From Vibrio neptunius (GTDB lineage: Bacteria > Pseudomonadota > Gammaproteobacteria > Enterobacterales > Vibrionaceae): a stretch of 64,000 nucleotides of DNA. Position 1 is the first letter of the stretch, and every line of letters begins with the position of its first letter. The DNA lies in contig NZ_JXXU01000056.1 of NCBI RefSeq assembly GCF_000967495.1, positions 1 through 64,000 on the forward strand, given 5' to 3'. The notes beneath the pieces were generated by a model. The model worked only from the letters and a program-made list of their open reading frames with translations. It made no database searches and was not told where the DNA came from. Positions 36,528 through 46,277 of this stretch are shown piece after piece. Position numbers and translations under genes: made by a program.

Positions 36528-37898
36528 ATGCTGTCGATTTTTGATATTTTTAAAGTTGGGGTTGGACCATCCAGTTCCCACACCAACGGGCCAATGCTGG
36601 CTGGCCACCATTTTACACGTCTACTAAACGAGTCGATATCCAAGGTACATCGGATACAGGTTGATCTGTATGGCTCTTTATCCTTAACAGGTATAGGACA
36701 TCATACGGATCGCGCTGTCATTCTCGGGCTGATGGGCAATCGGCCTGATACGATTAAAATTACCAGTGCCAAGCAAGCTTTACAGCATACGTTAGACCAT
36801 GGGTCTCTGTTACTAGCAGGTGCCCATACCCTAACGTTTCACTATGAAAACGACATTATATTCCATAGCGACAACCTGCCTTTGCATGAAAATGGCATGA
36901 CCATCACTGCGTACGACTCCTTTGGCGCACAGCTCGCATTTGAAACCTACTACTCTATCGGCGGTGGTTTCATCGCCACGGCGGCTGAGCTAGAAAATGG
37001 AAGCAGTGATCAACCAGTCAAAGTCCCATATCCGTTCACCTCTGCAGACGAAATGCTCAGTATGGCAGAAGAGCACGGGTTTAGTCTTGGTGGCATGATT
37101 CTGCAAAACGAAGTGTGTTTCTTTGACAGTGATGAGATTGACAGTAAGGCCGAACAGATCTGGAAAGTGATGTCCCTTTGTATGCAACGTGGCTTCGAAA
37201 AAGAAGGCGTGTTGGAAGGAGGCTTAAATGTCACGCGACGTGCTCCCAATTTGCTGAAAAAGCTGGAAGCAAACGAAGCGATTGAAAACGATCCAATGGA
37301 GATCATGGACTGGATTAACTTATTTGCATTTGCGGTCAGTGAAGAAAATGCAGCAGGAGGTCAAGTTGTTACCTCTCCCACCAATGGCGCAGCAGGCGTT
37401 ATACCCGCTGTACTGATGTACTATCATCGATTTATTAAAGAGTTAGACCTCAAACAAATCAAAGATTTCTTAGCGGTGGCTGGCGCTATTGGCATCTTAT
37501 ACAAGACGAATGCCTCAATTTCAGGCGCTGAAGTCGGCTGTCAGGGAGAAGTTGGCGTTTCATCATCCATGGCTGCAGCAGGTTTGACCGCACTGAGAGG
37601 TGGCAGTAATGAACAGATCTGTATTGCCGCAGAGATTGCTATGGAACATTCGTTGGGTATGACGTGTGACCCAATTGGTGGCCTAGTCCAAGTCCCATGT
37701 ATCGAGCGCAATGCCATGGGGGCGATGAAAGCGATCAATGCTTCGCGCATGGCGCTGAAAAGAACCAGCAAGTGTCTAATTTCTTTGGATAAAGTAATCG
37801 CGACCATGTATCAAACAGGCAAAGATATGAACAAAAAATACCGCGAAACATCCCTTGGTGGTTTAGCGGTCATTCACATGGCACCGCCCTGCGAATAG
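36528..37898 (+). CDS. sdaA: L-serine ammonia-lyase (deaminase)
   Basis: A 456-residue iron-sulfur serine dehydratase that turns L-serine into pyruvate and ammonia. The N-terminal beta domain (MLSIFDIFKVGVGPSSSHTNGP) is followed by the catalytic alpha domain. SPTNGAAGVIPAVL and GAIGILYKTNASISGAEVGCQGEVG include cluster-ligand cysteines. The C-terminus MAPPCE supplies the conserved late Cys. It matches the single-chain SdaA/SdaB type. Start ATG 36528 is behind AGGAAG. A terminator follows immediately, so it is monocistronic. Confidence 0.94.
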   Translation: MLSIFDIFKVGVGPSSSHTNGPMLAGHHFTRLLNESISKVHRIQVDLYGSLSLTGIGHHTDRAVILGLMGNRPDTIKITSAKQALQHTLDHGSLLLAGAHTLTFHYENDIIFHSDNLPLHENGMTITAYDSFGAQLAFETYYSIGGGFIATAAELENGSSDQPVKVPYPFTSADEMLSMAEEHGFSLGGMILQNEVCFFDSDEIDSKAEQIWKVMSLCMQRGFEKEGVLEGGLNVTRRAPNLLKKLEANEAIENDPMEIMDWINLFAFAVSEENAAGGQVVTSPTNGAAGVIPAVLMYYHRFIKELDLKQIKDFLAVAGAIGILYKTNASISGAEVGCQGEVGVSSSMAAAGLTALRGGSNEQICIAAEIAMEHSLGMTCDPIGGLVQVPCIERNAMGAMKAINASRMALKRTSKCLISLDKVIATMYQTGKDMNKKYRETSLGGLAVIHMAPPCE

Positions 37899-37929
37899 TA
37901 CAAGCGGCTACCAATAGCAAAACCAACAC

Positions 37930-37964
37930 AAAAAAAAAGCGCAACTGTTTCTGCGCTTTTTCTC
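37930..37964. terminator. bidirectional rho-independent terminator
   Basis: Stem AAAAGCGCA against TGCGCTTTT flanked by A and T runs, between sdaA and the convergent carboxypeptidase gene. Confidence 0.85.
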
Positions 37965-37977
37965 AGTTCAAGTAAGG

Positions 37978-39102
37978 CTAGATCTTATCTGCGACTGCCA
38001 GTGCAGCGGATAAGGTGTCTGCACCAAATTTAAGACTTCTTTCTGGCGACCAACCATAAAGTGGGTCAGGATAATCGTTATTATCTTTAAACGGCATTTC
38101 GATGGTGTAAGACAAGCACTTGAATTGCTCCGCGACCCAATTTGAACCGACTGTCAGGTTAGCTTTGCCCGGTTCATCTTTGTCATAGCCAAACTCATCT
38201 TGGAATTCTGGCGTCACGGTATGCAGTGCCTGTTTGAATGCAGTTTCAAGTGAAGCCAAGCGCTGATCATAAGAAGGAATGCCTTCTGAACCGGCAACAA
38301 AGTTGTAAGGAATGGCTTCATCACCGTGAATATCAAGAAACATGTCCACACCAGTTTCAAGCATCTTCTCTCTTACCAAGGAGACTTCTGGACTTTTCTC
38401 CATGCTTGGAGATTGCCATTCACGATTGAGGTTCACCCCCACCGAGTTGCAACGCAGGTGCCCGCGGATACTGCCATCTGGGTTCATGTTCGGCACAACA
38501 TAAAGTACCGCTTTGTCGAGCAAAGCACGTGCACCAGTGTCTTCATCATCCATCAAACGCTGAATCAGCCCTTCCATAAACCATTCAGCCATGGTTTCAC
38601 CGGGGTGCTGTCTCGCGATGACCCAGATTTTCTTCTTACCTTCTTCAGGTTCACCAAAAGTCAGCAAGCTCATGTCATTGCCATCAAGGGTATGCCCAAG
38701 AGTTTCTAGTGTACAGTGATGAACGCTTTGCGCTGCATGCAATAGATCTTGGTGTCGGTCATAGCTGTATGGCGCAAAATACGCAAAATAGATTGAGCCA
38801 TGTTCTGGGATCACAGTAAAACTCAGTGTATCTCCGTCAAATTCGGCAGGGACTCGAAACCACTCTTCTCGGTCATAAGACGCTACCACGTCATAATCCT
38901 TCCAACCCTCTGGATATGCAGAATTTTTGAGGTCAACGATCTGGATTGAGTGTGATTGCTCCGCTTCTGTCTCCAGTCGAAAGTGGAACCACTGATAAAA
39001 CTCAGACTGATTGTCATTCGGGATCTTTAGTTGAATTGCCTCTTTATTATCGGCATTAACGACTTCAATATTACCACTTTCGAAATTGCTGAAGATCTTC
39101 AT
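37978..39102 (-). CDS. M14-family zinc carboxypeptidase
   Basis: A 374-residue cytosolic carboxypeptidase of the M14 group related to the tubulin-type CCP enzymes. Zinc ligands are His166 and Glu169 in RQHPGET and His259 in DIHGDE; a catalytic Glu lies in SYTIEMPF near the end. Substrate-side NMNPDG at 205-210 and NLNREW at 224-229 also fit. The first 120 residues form the usual N-terminal beta domain. No signal peptide is present. It is divergent from a POT-like transporter, suggesting linked peptide uptake and trimming. Confidence 0.9.
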   Translation of the reverse strand: MKIFSNFESGNIEVVNADNKEAIQLKIPNDNQSEFYQWFHFRLETEAEQSHSIQIVDLKNSAYPEGWKDYDVVASYDREEWFRVPAEFDGDTLSFTVIPEHGSIYFAYFAPYSYDRHQDLLHAAQSVHHCTLETLGHTLDGNDMSLLTFGEPEEGKKKIWVIARQHPGETMAEWFMEGLIQRLMDDEDTGARALLDKAVLYVVPNMNPDGSIRGHLRCNSVGVNLNREWQSPSMEKSPEVSLVREKMLETGVDMFLDIHGDEAIPYNFVAGSEGIPSYDQRLASLETAFKQALHTVTPEFQDEFGYDKDEPGKANLTVGSNWVAEQFKCLSYTIEMPFKDNNDYPDPLYGWSPERSLKFGADTLSAALAVADKI

Positions 39103-39383
39103 TGAACTACTTTCCTTATCAATAACAACGACTTTACCTAGAGACTAACACACTGGCTTGGGCACAAAAATGACAATCCATACACCTGCTTAAAAGCCTC
39201 ACTAGACGATGTGTTACAACGCAAACGATTTGGATCAATTTATATGTAAATAGTTCTGCGTTTTTTGCAAAAACTCGTACATCCGTAATCTGATCTGAGA
39301 TAATGGCATCAGTTTATAACACTCGGCAATTAATACTATTATCAGATTTTAATTCTATATCAAACTCTAAATATGAGGCTATT

Positions 39384-40859
39384 ATGTGGAATAATCTCAA
39401 TAAATCAATGATGTTCTGCCAAGCAATGTTTGGTTTATCATTCTATGGTGTCATGGTGATCCTGACCCGTTTCTTTTTAGAAGATCTGGGATATAGTGAG
39501 GCAGACACTATGATGGTTGTCGGAGCTTTTTCTTCTATAGGCCCACTGTTCGCTATCGCGGGTGGATTCATAGCAGATAAATTCCTTGGTGCCTACCGCT
39601 CACTCACCATTGCTTACGGCACTTTTAGTACTGGCTACGCGCTACTTGTACTCGGCGCATCAACAACAAATATACCAATGAGCCTTGTCGGTATCGCACT
39701 GGCGAGTTACGCTCGTGGTTTGATGTCTCCCTCTTACCCAAGCCTTTACAAACGTACTTTCTCCACTGAAGAGGACTTTGAAAACGGCTATCCCGTTAAC
39801 TACTCAGTGAATAACGTCGGTGCACTTCTCGGTCAATACCTATTCCCAATGTTGGTTCTTGCCATCGGCTTCCATGGCAGTTTTATGGTATCTGCGGTAA
39901 TGGCTGGTCTCGCTTTTGTCACTCTGGTGATCTTCAGCAAACCCTTGGTTAACGTTGGTGAAGATATCGACAAGAACTCAGTGAGCCTGAAAAACTGGTT
40001 ATCCTTCTTTGCCCTTTCAGCAGCGATGGTTGGCTTAGTGTTCTTCATGTTCTCCAATATGGATATTGGCCAGAACATTGTCTATGCCATCGGTGCTGCG
40101 GCTATCTTGTATTTCTTCACATTGATGATCAAGTCAGGCAAGTCAGATGCATTGAAAATGGGCACAATCCTTATCATGACTGTACTCACGACTTGCTTCT
40201 TCGTGTACTACGGTCAAATGATGACTTCAATGACCATAGTGACCATCAACACCATGCGTGGTGACCTGTTCAACATAATCCCTATAGCTCCAGAAGCTTC
40301 GATGGCAATGAACCCACTTTGGTGTATTGTTGCTGGACCCGTGATTGCCATGACGTTTTCTTCTCTAGAGAGAAAAGGCATCAACTTTTCCACGGCGACA
40401 AAGATAGGCTTTGCGTTTATTTTCACCGCTATCGCTTTTGGTATTCTGACAATAGCAGTAATGAATGTGGGTGAAGACGTTGTGATTCGTCCTGAAGTCT
40501 TCTTAGCGATTCACTTCTTCCAAGCATTTGCCGAAGTTATTGTTGGTAGCTTAGTCGTAGCCTTTATCCTTTCAGTAGCGCCAAAACACATTGAAGGTTT
40601 CTCTGTGTCACTCTTCTCAGTGGCGATAGCACTGAGTGGTATCGTGGGCGCGGTATTCTCAACCTCAATCGCGCTTGAAAAAGGCCAACAAATCACGCAA
40701 GAGATCGTACAGAATGTTTACGGCGATTACTTCCAATTGCTGACCGTACTCGCCGTTGCAATGGTAGCCATTGCTCTAGTTGCATCGGTTATCATTCGCA
40801 AGATGCTAGACGCGGCTCGTGCAGATGAGCAACCTGAGTTGGTTGAAGCAGAAAACTAA
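39384..40859 (+). CDS. POT-like MFS transporter, possibly for peptides
   Basis: A 491-residue inner-membrane protein with 12-14 predicted helices. Features recalling the proton-dependent oligopeptide (POT/PTR2) group are GGFIADKFLGAYRSL at the helix 2-3 loop and the YSVNNVGALLGQ segment. The ExxERFxYY motif of the first helix, which most POT carriers have, is replaced by FCQAMFGLSFYGV, so proton coupling may differ. The frame opens at 39303, but ATG 39384 follows GAGG and removes a poorly matching leader. It is divergent from a carboxypeptidase and ends in a strong terminator. Confidence 0.78.
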   Translation: MWNNLNKSMMFCQAMFGLSFYGVMVILTRFFLEDLGYSEADTMMVVGAFSSIGPLFAIAGGFIADKFLGAYRSLTIAYGTFSTGYALLVLGASTTNIPMSLVGIALASYARGLMSPSYPSLYKRTFSTEEDFENGYPVNYSVNNVGALLGQYLFPMLVLAIGFHGSFMVSAVMAGLAFVTLVIFSKPLVNVGEDIDKNSVSLKNWLSFFALSAAMVGLVFFMFSNMDIGQNIVYAIGAAAILYFFTLMIKSGKSDALKMGTILIMTVLTTCFFVYYGQMMTSMTIVTINTMRGDLFNIIPIAPEASMAMNPLWCIVAGPVIAMTFSSLERKGINFSTATKIGFAFIFTAIAFGILTIAVMNVGEDVVIRPEVFLAIHFFQAFAEVIVGSLVVAFILSVAPKHIEGFSVSLFSVAIALSGIVGAVFSTSIALEKGQQITQEIVQNVYGDYFQLLTVLAVAMVAIALVASVIIRKMLDAARADEQPELVEAEN

Positions 40860-40875
40860 CCGATACAAGAAACAG

Positions 40876-40904
40876 AAAGCCCCGGTTAAAATCCGGGGCT
40901 TTGG
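40876..40904 (+). terminator. rho-independent terminator
   Basis: Ten-base-pair stem AAAGCCCCGG/CCGGGGCTTT between the POT-like gene and the convergent DUF3316 gene. Confidence 0.85.
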
Positions 40905-40934
40905 GTTAGTTGCTAGCGAAATAATTTTAGGCAA

Positions 40935-41285
40935 TTAATCTCTATCGAACGCTCGGTAGTTGTAGTCTACATGTACAACAGGTTGGTAGGTAATCTGACC
41001 GTCAGGCCCCATCTTCTCAGTCAGAGTTACTGTCGAATCTTTAATTTCTAGCGAACGTGTCACTTCTGGGTGCCACAACTTTAAGCTCAAGTGACGGGTC
41101 AGCTCTCTAGAAGACATCGAGTCAATGTCATTGATGATATCTTGACCTTGAGCGTAGGCTGCCTCTTTCGAGGTTGCAGACTCACCGTTTACTGTTTTTG
41201 TATCAGAGTACATGCGGTATCCACCAGCGACCGCGGCAGTAGAGGTGATCATTAGGATGGTGGCAATACTTACTAATTTTTTCAT
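40935..41285 (-). CDS. DUF3316 periplasmic protein
   Basis: A 116-residue exported protein: signal peptide ending near AVAGGY at residue 20, then a DUF3316-type domain known mainly from Vibrio. No cysteine and no catalytic motif is visible. Its start has an AGGAGTCAGTT-type ribosome binding site on the minus strand. Function is unknown. It is isolated, with 347 gene-free bases before it. Confidence 0.8.
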   Translation of the reverse strand: MKKLVSIATILMITSTAAVAGGYRMYSDTKTVNGESATSKEAAYAQGQDIINDIDSMSSRELTRHLSLKLWHPEVTRSLEIKDSTVTLTEKMGPDGQITYQPVVHVDYNYRAFDRD

Positions 41286-41632
41286 AACTGACTCCTTAGT
41301 TACCTTAAACTCGAGCTCTTCACTTGACTCGAATACCTAAATGGTACGTAGCAGAAGACCAAAAGGGCTTAGAAAATATTGCACTTGTTGTTCAATAAAT
41401 TTGAAAAAGAAAACGTCTTTTTGTCGCCAAAAAATCAGGGCCTTAGTGGCTTGTAATATGCATATGGCAAATATAACTTTGCTTCAATGGCTTATGGTTC
41501 CGATTCTTATTCAGAGACCAAAAAACTCTTTTGGCCTATATACTGATTGGGAATAAAACAAACAATAATTATCATAGTACAAAGAGGAAATTGTTGTCCG
41601 AGGTGGTGTTATCCACTAGGCAGTGAATAAAA
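41286..41632. other. gene-free spacer
   Basis: About 347 AT-rich bases ahead of the DUF3316 gene and behind the EamA gene of the phn cluster. It must hold the DUF3316 promoter; a 71-codon plus-strand frame at 41341 lacks a ribosome binding site and protein-like composition. Nothing else is seen. Confidence 0.5.
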
Positions 41633-42535
41633 CTAAAGAACTGTCAAAACCAACCCAGTCAAGATCAATGTGGTTCCGGTAAAACGCGTAACCAAGAACT
41701 TTTCCGATAACCAAATAATCCCAAACACCATGCCAAACACTATACTGAGCTGCCTTAACGCAACGACATAACTGACGTTGTCTGTCATTGTCATCGCATA
41801 CAGAACGAGACCATAAGTCGTCGCCATCATAGTACCCGCCAACGCGGATGGCTTTTTAATCATCCATGCTTGCTGAAAGTCTTCTAATCGTCTGGTCACT
41901 AACAAGTAAACGACGAGACACACAGCAATAGACCAAAATTGGATGCCAAGATAAAAAATCGCCGAGCTCCTGTCACTTAACGCATGGCTAAATGTACTCT
42001 CCAAAACCAACAATGCCTCTTTATCTAGAATGGAATAGCCTGTGGTCCCTAGCGCAGCAAGCAGTGCGTAACACACGCCCGCGTTGAAGTAGCCATTGAC
42101 ATGAAACTGCCTAAATGATTCTAAAGGCACAAATAAACAACCAAGCGTGATAAGCGAAAAGCCAATCCAACTGAGCGTTGACAATTCATAACCCAGAGCA
42201 ACCGTACCCGCACCAACCATAAGCACAGGTAGCGCCCGCGCTATCGGATAAATGACCCCAATATCGGCATGCTTATAAGCAAAGCCCAGACCCAACAGGT
42301 AAATCATCTGCGCAATACCACTGAACAACAAAATCTGCCAAAAGACGTTGGGAAACGACGTTAAACCGACTTGATGAATGTACCAAATCACATAGGGCGT
42401 AAGCAGCAATGCTACCGCTGAACTGCTGGCGAGAAAGAAAGCGGGCCCAGAAGCCTTATTATTTTTACTGAGCAAATTCCATCCTGCATGGAGAAAAGCA
42501 GAAATAACGACTAGAAAAATAGCCCAAACAGACAT
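41633..42535 (-). CDS. EamA-family transporter in the phn cluster
   Basis: A 300-residue inner-membrane protein with about ten helices in two EamA halves (FLVVISAFLHAGWNLLSKNN at the front, AYKHADIGVIYPIARALPVL in the middle). It follows phnR by 50 bases in the same direction with AAGG before its ATG, so it is likely the last gene of the aminophosphonate operon. A role in moving a phosphonate or a derivative is suggested only by context; other family members export amino acids. Confidence 0.85.
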   Translation of the reverse strand: MSVWAIFLVVISAFLHAGWNLLSKNNKASGPAFFLASSSAVALLLTPYVIWYIHQVGLTSFPNVFWQILLFSGIAQMIYLLGLGFAYKHADIGVIYPIARALPVLMVGAGTVALGYELSTLSWIGFSLITLGCLFVPLESFRQFHVNGYFNAGVCYALLAALGTTGYSILDKEALLVLESTFSHALSDRSSAIFYLGIQFWSIAVCLVVYLLVTRRLEDFQQAWMIKKPSALAGTMMATTYGLVLYAMTMTDNVSYVVALRQLSIVFGMVFGIIWLSEKFLVTRFTGTTLILTGLVLTVL

Positions 42536-42585
42536 AGCGAACCTTTGTAAAAAGGGCTTCCAAACAGAAGCCCAGTAAATTGAGA

Positions 42586-43290
42586 TTAGTGGTTGAGTAC
42601 CGCGATAGATTCAATACTGATCGCATCATGGCGCCAATATTCAATATCACAATCAATAAGTTCACCATGCTGATTGTAGTTGATACGTTCGACCACCATA
42701 GCGGGTGTGCCCGACGTAGCTCTCAACGCCTGAGCAGTATCTCCCAACAAACTGCTGGTACTGATGCGATAGCGAATTTTCTGATACACCATGCCGAAAT
42801 GGTCACGATAGATATCAGTCAACGATTTAGATAAATCGAAGTCCAAAAGGTTAGGAAACAACTCAGGGCGAATATAGTTAGTCACAAAGACGACTGGGCG
42901 ATCTTCTAGGTACCTGACCCTATCGACTTGATACACATCCGAGAATGGTTGCAGCCCAAGCAAGCTAGCCGCCTGCTTATTTGCCAGAATACCTTTCGCG
43001 GCAACCAGTTCGGTCTTTGGTACACGGTGTTGTGCCAACGCCATGTTACTAAAATTGAGCGTTTGAGTGGGATCATACTTAAGTGGCTGCGGGGAAATAA
43101 ACCAGCCACGTCGGTCTTCGCGATAGATACGGCCTTCTGATTCCAGTAACGACAGCGCCTCACGTAGTGTCACACGAGTGGTATCAAACGATTCTGCCAA
43201 TTTACGCTCCGCGGGTAGTTTTTGCCGCGGTGAAAGTAACCCTGATTCAATCTGCTCAACAATAGAATCTTTTATTTTTACGTATTGCAC
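42586..43290 (-). CDS. phnR: PhnR, GntR/UTRA regulator of phosphonate genes
   Basis: A 234-residue HutC-subfamily regulator: GntR winged helix (about 1-70, PAERKLAESFDTTRVTLREALSLL) and UTRA ligand domain (about 85-230). It lies in the 2-aminoethylphosphonate cluster directly behind the permease gene, nine bases away. Start is GTG 43290 behind AAGGA. Three similar palindromes of HutC type (TGGT-x-T-x-TACCA) occur at cluster promoters and are its likely operators. The inducer is probably the aminophosphonate or an intermediate; that is inference. Confidence 0.9.
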   Translation of the reverse strand: MQYVKIKDSIVEQIESGLLSPRQKLPAERKLAESFDTTRVTLREALSLLESEGRIYREDRRGWFISPQPLKYDPTQTLNFSNMALAQHRVPKTELVAAKGILANKQAASLLGLQPFSDVYQVDRVRYLEDRPVVFVTNYIRPELFPNLLDFDLSKSLTDIYRDHFGMVYQKIRYRISTSSLLGDTAQALRATSGTPAMVVERINYNQHGELIDCDIEYWRHDAISIESIAVLNH

Positions 43291-43299
43291 TCGTTGTCC

Positions 43300-45024
43300 T
43301 TACCTTTTGCGCCATGCCTGTGTTCTGTTTTCTAACCATTTCCCCAGCGTCATATGTACTAGCTTGGCAACAGAGGCTGAAATCATGATCATCACCGCCA
43401 TTGCGGCTGCCGCGCCCGTTTGGCCTGCATCGTCCATATTTAATACAGAGACAGAAGCCGGAATGGTTTCAGTTGAATAGATGAATACTACCGCAGAAGT
43501 GGTGGTTAATGCATTAATAAACAAATACGTAGCGATATCCAATGTCGCAGGGACGCAGACGGGTAATGTGACTTTAAAGAACAACTTATATTGAGGTAGC
43601 TTGACGGAAGCTGCTGTCGCCTCGATTTCTGCTGGGATCTGCTTCAGCGCTGTCACGGCAGTCATATGGCCGACGGTGTAATAGTGAACCACGGTATTGA
43701 TTACCAAGAATGCCATCGTACCATAGAGAAAGCTCAGAGGGTTGTTCGCATCGTTAAAGTAGAATATATAGCCCAACCCAAGCACCATGCCCGGCACTGC
43801 CATGGGTACCACACTTAACATTTGCATAGCCTGCCTTACAGGAGCAAAGGCGCGCCCTTTCTCGATGCAGTATGCTCCGACCAATATCAATGTTGTACCA
43901 ATAATGGCAGTCCATGTCGCCAGTGACAATGAGTTGAAGTAAGGTTGCCAACCATAAGTGCTCATTTCGGCAAAGTTATAGTTGTTCAGCGTTAATGCTT
44001 TATTCCAAGGCCAGAACGTCACCAGAGAACCATAAACCGCCATGCCCAGCACCGTAATAACGGCTAATGAGATCAATGAGCAATACAGGAAACACGCACC
44101 ATCTCGCAGTTTGTTCGGTTCAGGTTGATAGGGTACGGAACGCGTATCAAACAGACTCTTTTGCTTTTTCTGCACCCAGCGGTCTGCGACGAATGCTAAC
44201 AAAGCGGGAATCAACAACAGAATACTGGTCACTGCACCCATAGAGAAGTTTTGCTGCCCTACAACCTGCTTAAAGATATCCGTGGCAAGAACGTTGTAGC
44301 TTCCACCGATAACTTTTGGCACACCAAAGTCACACACAACCAGAGTGAAGACAACAATCAAGGTACTGATCAAACCGTACTTCGCCGCAGGCAAAGTTAC
44401 GATAAAGAATGTTTTAAGTGGCGATGTTTTCAACGCGCGAGCCGCTTCATACAAACGCGCATCAGATGTACGAAGCGAGGTAGTCAATATCATCAACGCG
44501 TGGGGAAAGGTCCAAAAGATTAATCCTAGCGCAATACCAATTAGGCCATATACGGAATTTCCACCCAAGATCTCTTTCGCCACACCCTGGTTACCAAATA
44601 AAAAAATCAAGCTGATCGCAGGTAACAGCGAAGGAGCAAGAATAGGCGCAGTACCCAAGACATGGAACAAGCCTTTCATCGGCATACAAGAGCGAGTCAG
44701 TGCATAAGCATAACCAAATGCCAATACACCAACCACAGCGGTTACCAGCAAGCCAACCGTCAATGTATTGCCGAGAGACTGCCACAAGCTCGCCTGTGAA
44801 AAATAGCTGGCAAAATTGGCTAAGCCAACAAATTCACCTTCCGTGCCCTGCACGCTTTTCGCCAACATCGCCCATAAGGGCATGACGATAAAAATCACCA
44901 GCAACGAAAACAGAAGTGTAAGTAAACCAAACAAGACGATGTTGTCGCAACTGATACGCTTTAGCTGGCTAGTAGAGTGATTCTTAAGAGCAGTCAGCGT
45001 CGAATTATTCATTGTATTACTGTC
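43300..45024 (-). CDS. phnU: 2-aminoethylphosphonate ABC transporter, fused double permease
   Basis: A 574-residue inner-membrane protein with about 12 helices, made of two FbpB/CysTW-like permease halves in one chain. The first BPD_transp half carries the EAA-type loop LYEAARALKTSPLKTFFIVTL (its alanine-glycine core), the second has EIEATAASVKLPQYKLFFKV; both contact the ATPase. In Salmonella the same job is split between PhnU and PhnV, so this is a fused version. The frame is open to 45063; ATG 45024 has AGGA eight bases upstream and starts 14 bases past the phnT stop. Confidence 0.87.
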   Translation of the reverse strand, partial: DSNTMNNSTLTALKNHSTSQLKRISCDNIVLFGLLTLLFSLLVIFIVMPLWAMLAKSVQGTEGEFVGLANFASYFSQASLWQSLGNTLTVGLLVTAVVGVLAFGYAYALTRSCMPMKGLFHVLGTAPILAPSLLPAISLIFLFGNQGVAKEILGGNSVYGLIGIALGLIFWTFPHALMILTTSLRTSDARLYEAARALKTSPLKTFFIVTLPAAKYGLISTLIVVFTLVVCDFGVPKVIGGSYNVLATDIFKQVVGQQNFSMGAVTSILLLIPALLAFVADRWVQKKQKSLFDTRSVPYQPEPNKLRDGACFLYCSLISLAVITVLGMAVYGSLVTFWPWNKALTLNNYNFAEMSTYGWQPYFNSLSLATWTAIIGTTLILVGAYCIEKGRAFAPVRQAMQMLSVVPMAVPGMVLGLGYIFYFNDANNPLSFLYGTMAFLVINTVVHYYTVGHMTAVTALKQIPAEIEATAASVKLPQYKLFFKVTLPVCVPATLDIATYLFINALTTTSAVVFIYSTETIPASVSVLNMDDAGQTGAAAAMAVMIMISASVAKLVHMTLGKWLENRTQAWRKR

Positions 45025-45037
45025 CATTGCATTCATC

Positions 45038-46150
45038 CTAAGCCGCAATCGCTTTGTCGCCATTTGGGCTTAACACTGGGTATGCTCTTGCTCCTCGCTC
45101 GGCAAACTGAATATAACGAATATCACCAACGCGTAGCTTCATGTTTTGCGCTTGTTCACCGGAAACGTCAACAAAGATGGGAGCTGCGAGCTTGTCGTGT
45201 TGCAACTCACACTCATATCGGCAGAACGACCCTAAAAACTCATAGGTACGAATACGGATTGGCAACGCATCCTTTACTTGTTCGGAAAAGCGAACATTTT
45301 CTGGACGGATTGCTAAGTCAAAACGGTCACCTCGGACCAAATTTCGGTTCTCCAGCACAGGAGCTTGAATGAGTGACTCGGCAATACGTAGCTGACTGTC
45401 AGTTGCGACTGAAGCACCAATAAAATTCATGCTGCCAACAAACTCAGCAACAAATCGGGTAGCAGGCTGTTGATAGATTTCCTGTGGCGTGCCAACTTGC
45501 TCAATAACGCCGTGATTCATGACCACAATGCGATCTGCCATTGACAGCGCTTCATCCTGATCATGAGTCACCATAATGGTGGTGATACCCAGCTTACGTT
45601 GTAGTTTACAAATCTCATCACGCAAGTGAACACGTACTTTGGCGTCCAGCGCAGATAAAGGTTCATCAAGCAGTAGCAAGCCCGGAGAAAGAGCTAAAGC
45701 ACGGGCAAGTGCGACACGCTGCTGCTGACCGCCAGATAACTGGTTTGGATACTTCTGTCCGGATGTAGCAAGTCCAATCATCTCCAGCCACTCATCGACT
45801 TTCTCTAGTGCTTCGCGGGTCGACATGCCTTGGTTCTTCAGGCCAATAGCAATATTTTCCTCTACAGTCAGATTAGGAAACAGAGCATATGATTGGAATA
45901 CAATGCCAAAATCGCGCTTTTCAGGCGGCAGGAAAGTCGTCTCTTCACCGTGTTGAGAAATTGAACCTGAAGTGGGAAGATCGAGCCCAGCAATGGCTCT
46001 CAGTAGCGTCGTTTTACCACAGCCAGACGGGCCTAGGAAACAAACAAATTCGCCTTTTTCAATGGCAAGTGAGATATTGTTAAGCGCGGTGAATTGTCCG
46101 AATTGCTTTACAACGTTTTCAATCTGTAGATAAGGTTGGTTAGTTGGCAT
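45038..46150 (-). CDS. phnT: PhnT, ATPase of the aminophosphonate transporter
   Basis: A 370-residue ABC ATPase: Walker A GPSGCGKTT at 40-48, Q-loop FQSYALF, signature LSGGQQQR near 138, Walker B LLLLDEP, and switch His in MVTHDQDEA. The C-terminal TOBE-like part is about 245-360. It powers uptake of 2-aminoethylphosphonate with the fused permease and PhnS. A palindrome TGGTATATACCA lies 16 bases upstream of its start, which suggests that PhnR controls it directly. Confidence 0.92.
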   Translation of the reverse strand: MPTNQPYLQIENVVKQFGQFTALNNISLAIEKGEFVCFLGPSGCGKTTLLRAIAGLDLPTSGSISQHGEETTFLPPEKRDFGIVFQSYALFPNLTVEENIAIGLKNQGMSTREALEKVDEWLEMIGLATSGQKYPNQLSGGQQQRVALARALALSPGLLLLDEPLSALDAKVRVHLRDEICKLQRKLGITTIMVTHDQDEALSMADRIVVMNHGVIEQVGTPQEIYQQPATRFVAEFVGSMNFIGASVATDSQLRIAESLIQAPVLENRNLVRGDRFDLAIRPENVRFSEQVKDALPIRIRTYEFLGSFCRYECELQHDKLAAPIFVDVSGEQAQNMKLRVGDIRYIQFAERGARAYPVLSPNGDKAIAA

Positions 46151-46165
46151 AACACACTCTCCAAA

Positions 46166-46177
46166 TGGTATATACCA
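46166..46177. promoter_or_regulatory. candidate PhnR operator upstream of phnT
   Basis: Perfect palindrome TGGTATATACCA, 15 bases before the phnT start. It resembles HutC-type GntR operators and recurs in variant form at the phnS/phnW control region. Confidence 0.6.
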
Positions 46178-46277
46178 ACTCTAATTCTGGTTTATTTCAG
46201 ACGCATGACAAATTTATAGACCAAAGATGACAAACACATGAAAGGCAGGATGGTTTCACCACAAGAACCGACTCCGA

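Noticed and set aside
41341..41556. 71-codon plus-strand ORF
   Set aside because: No ribosome binding site and low-complexity basic composition.
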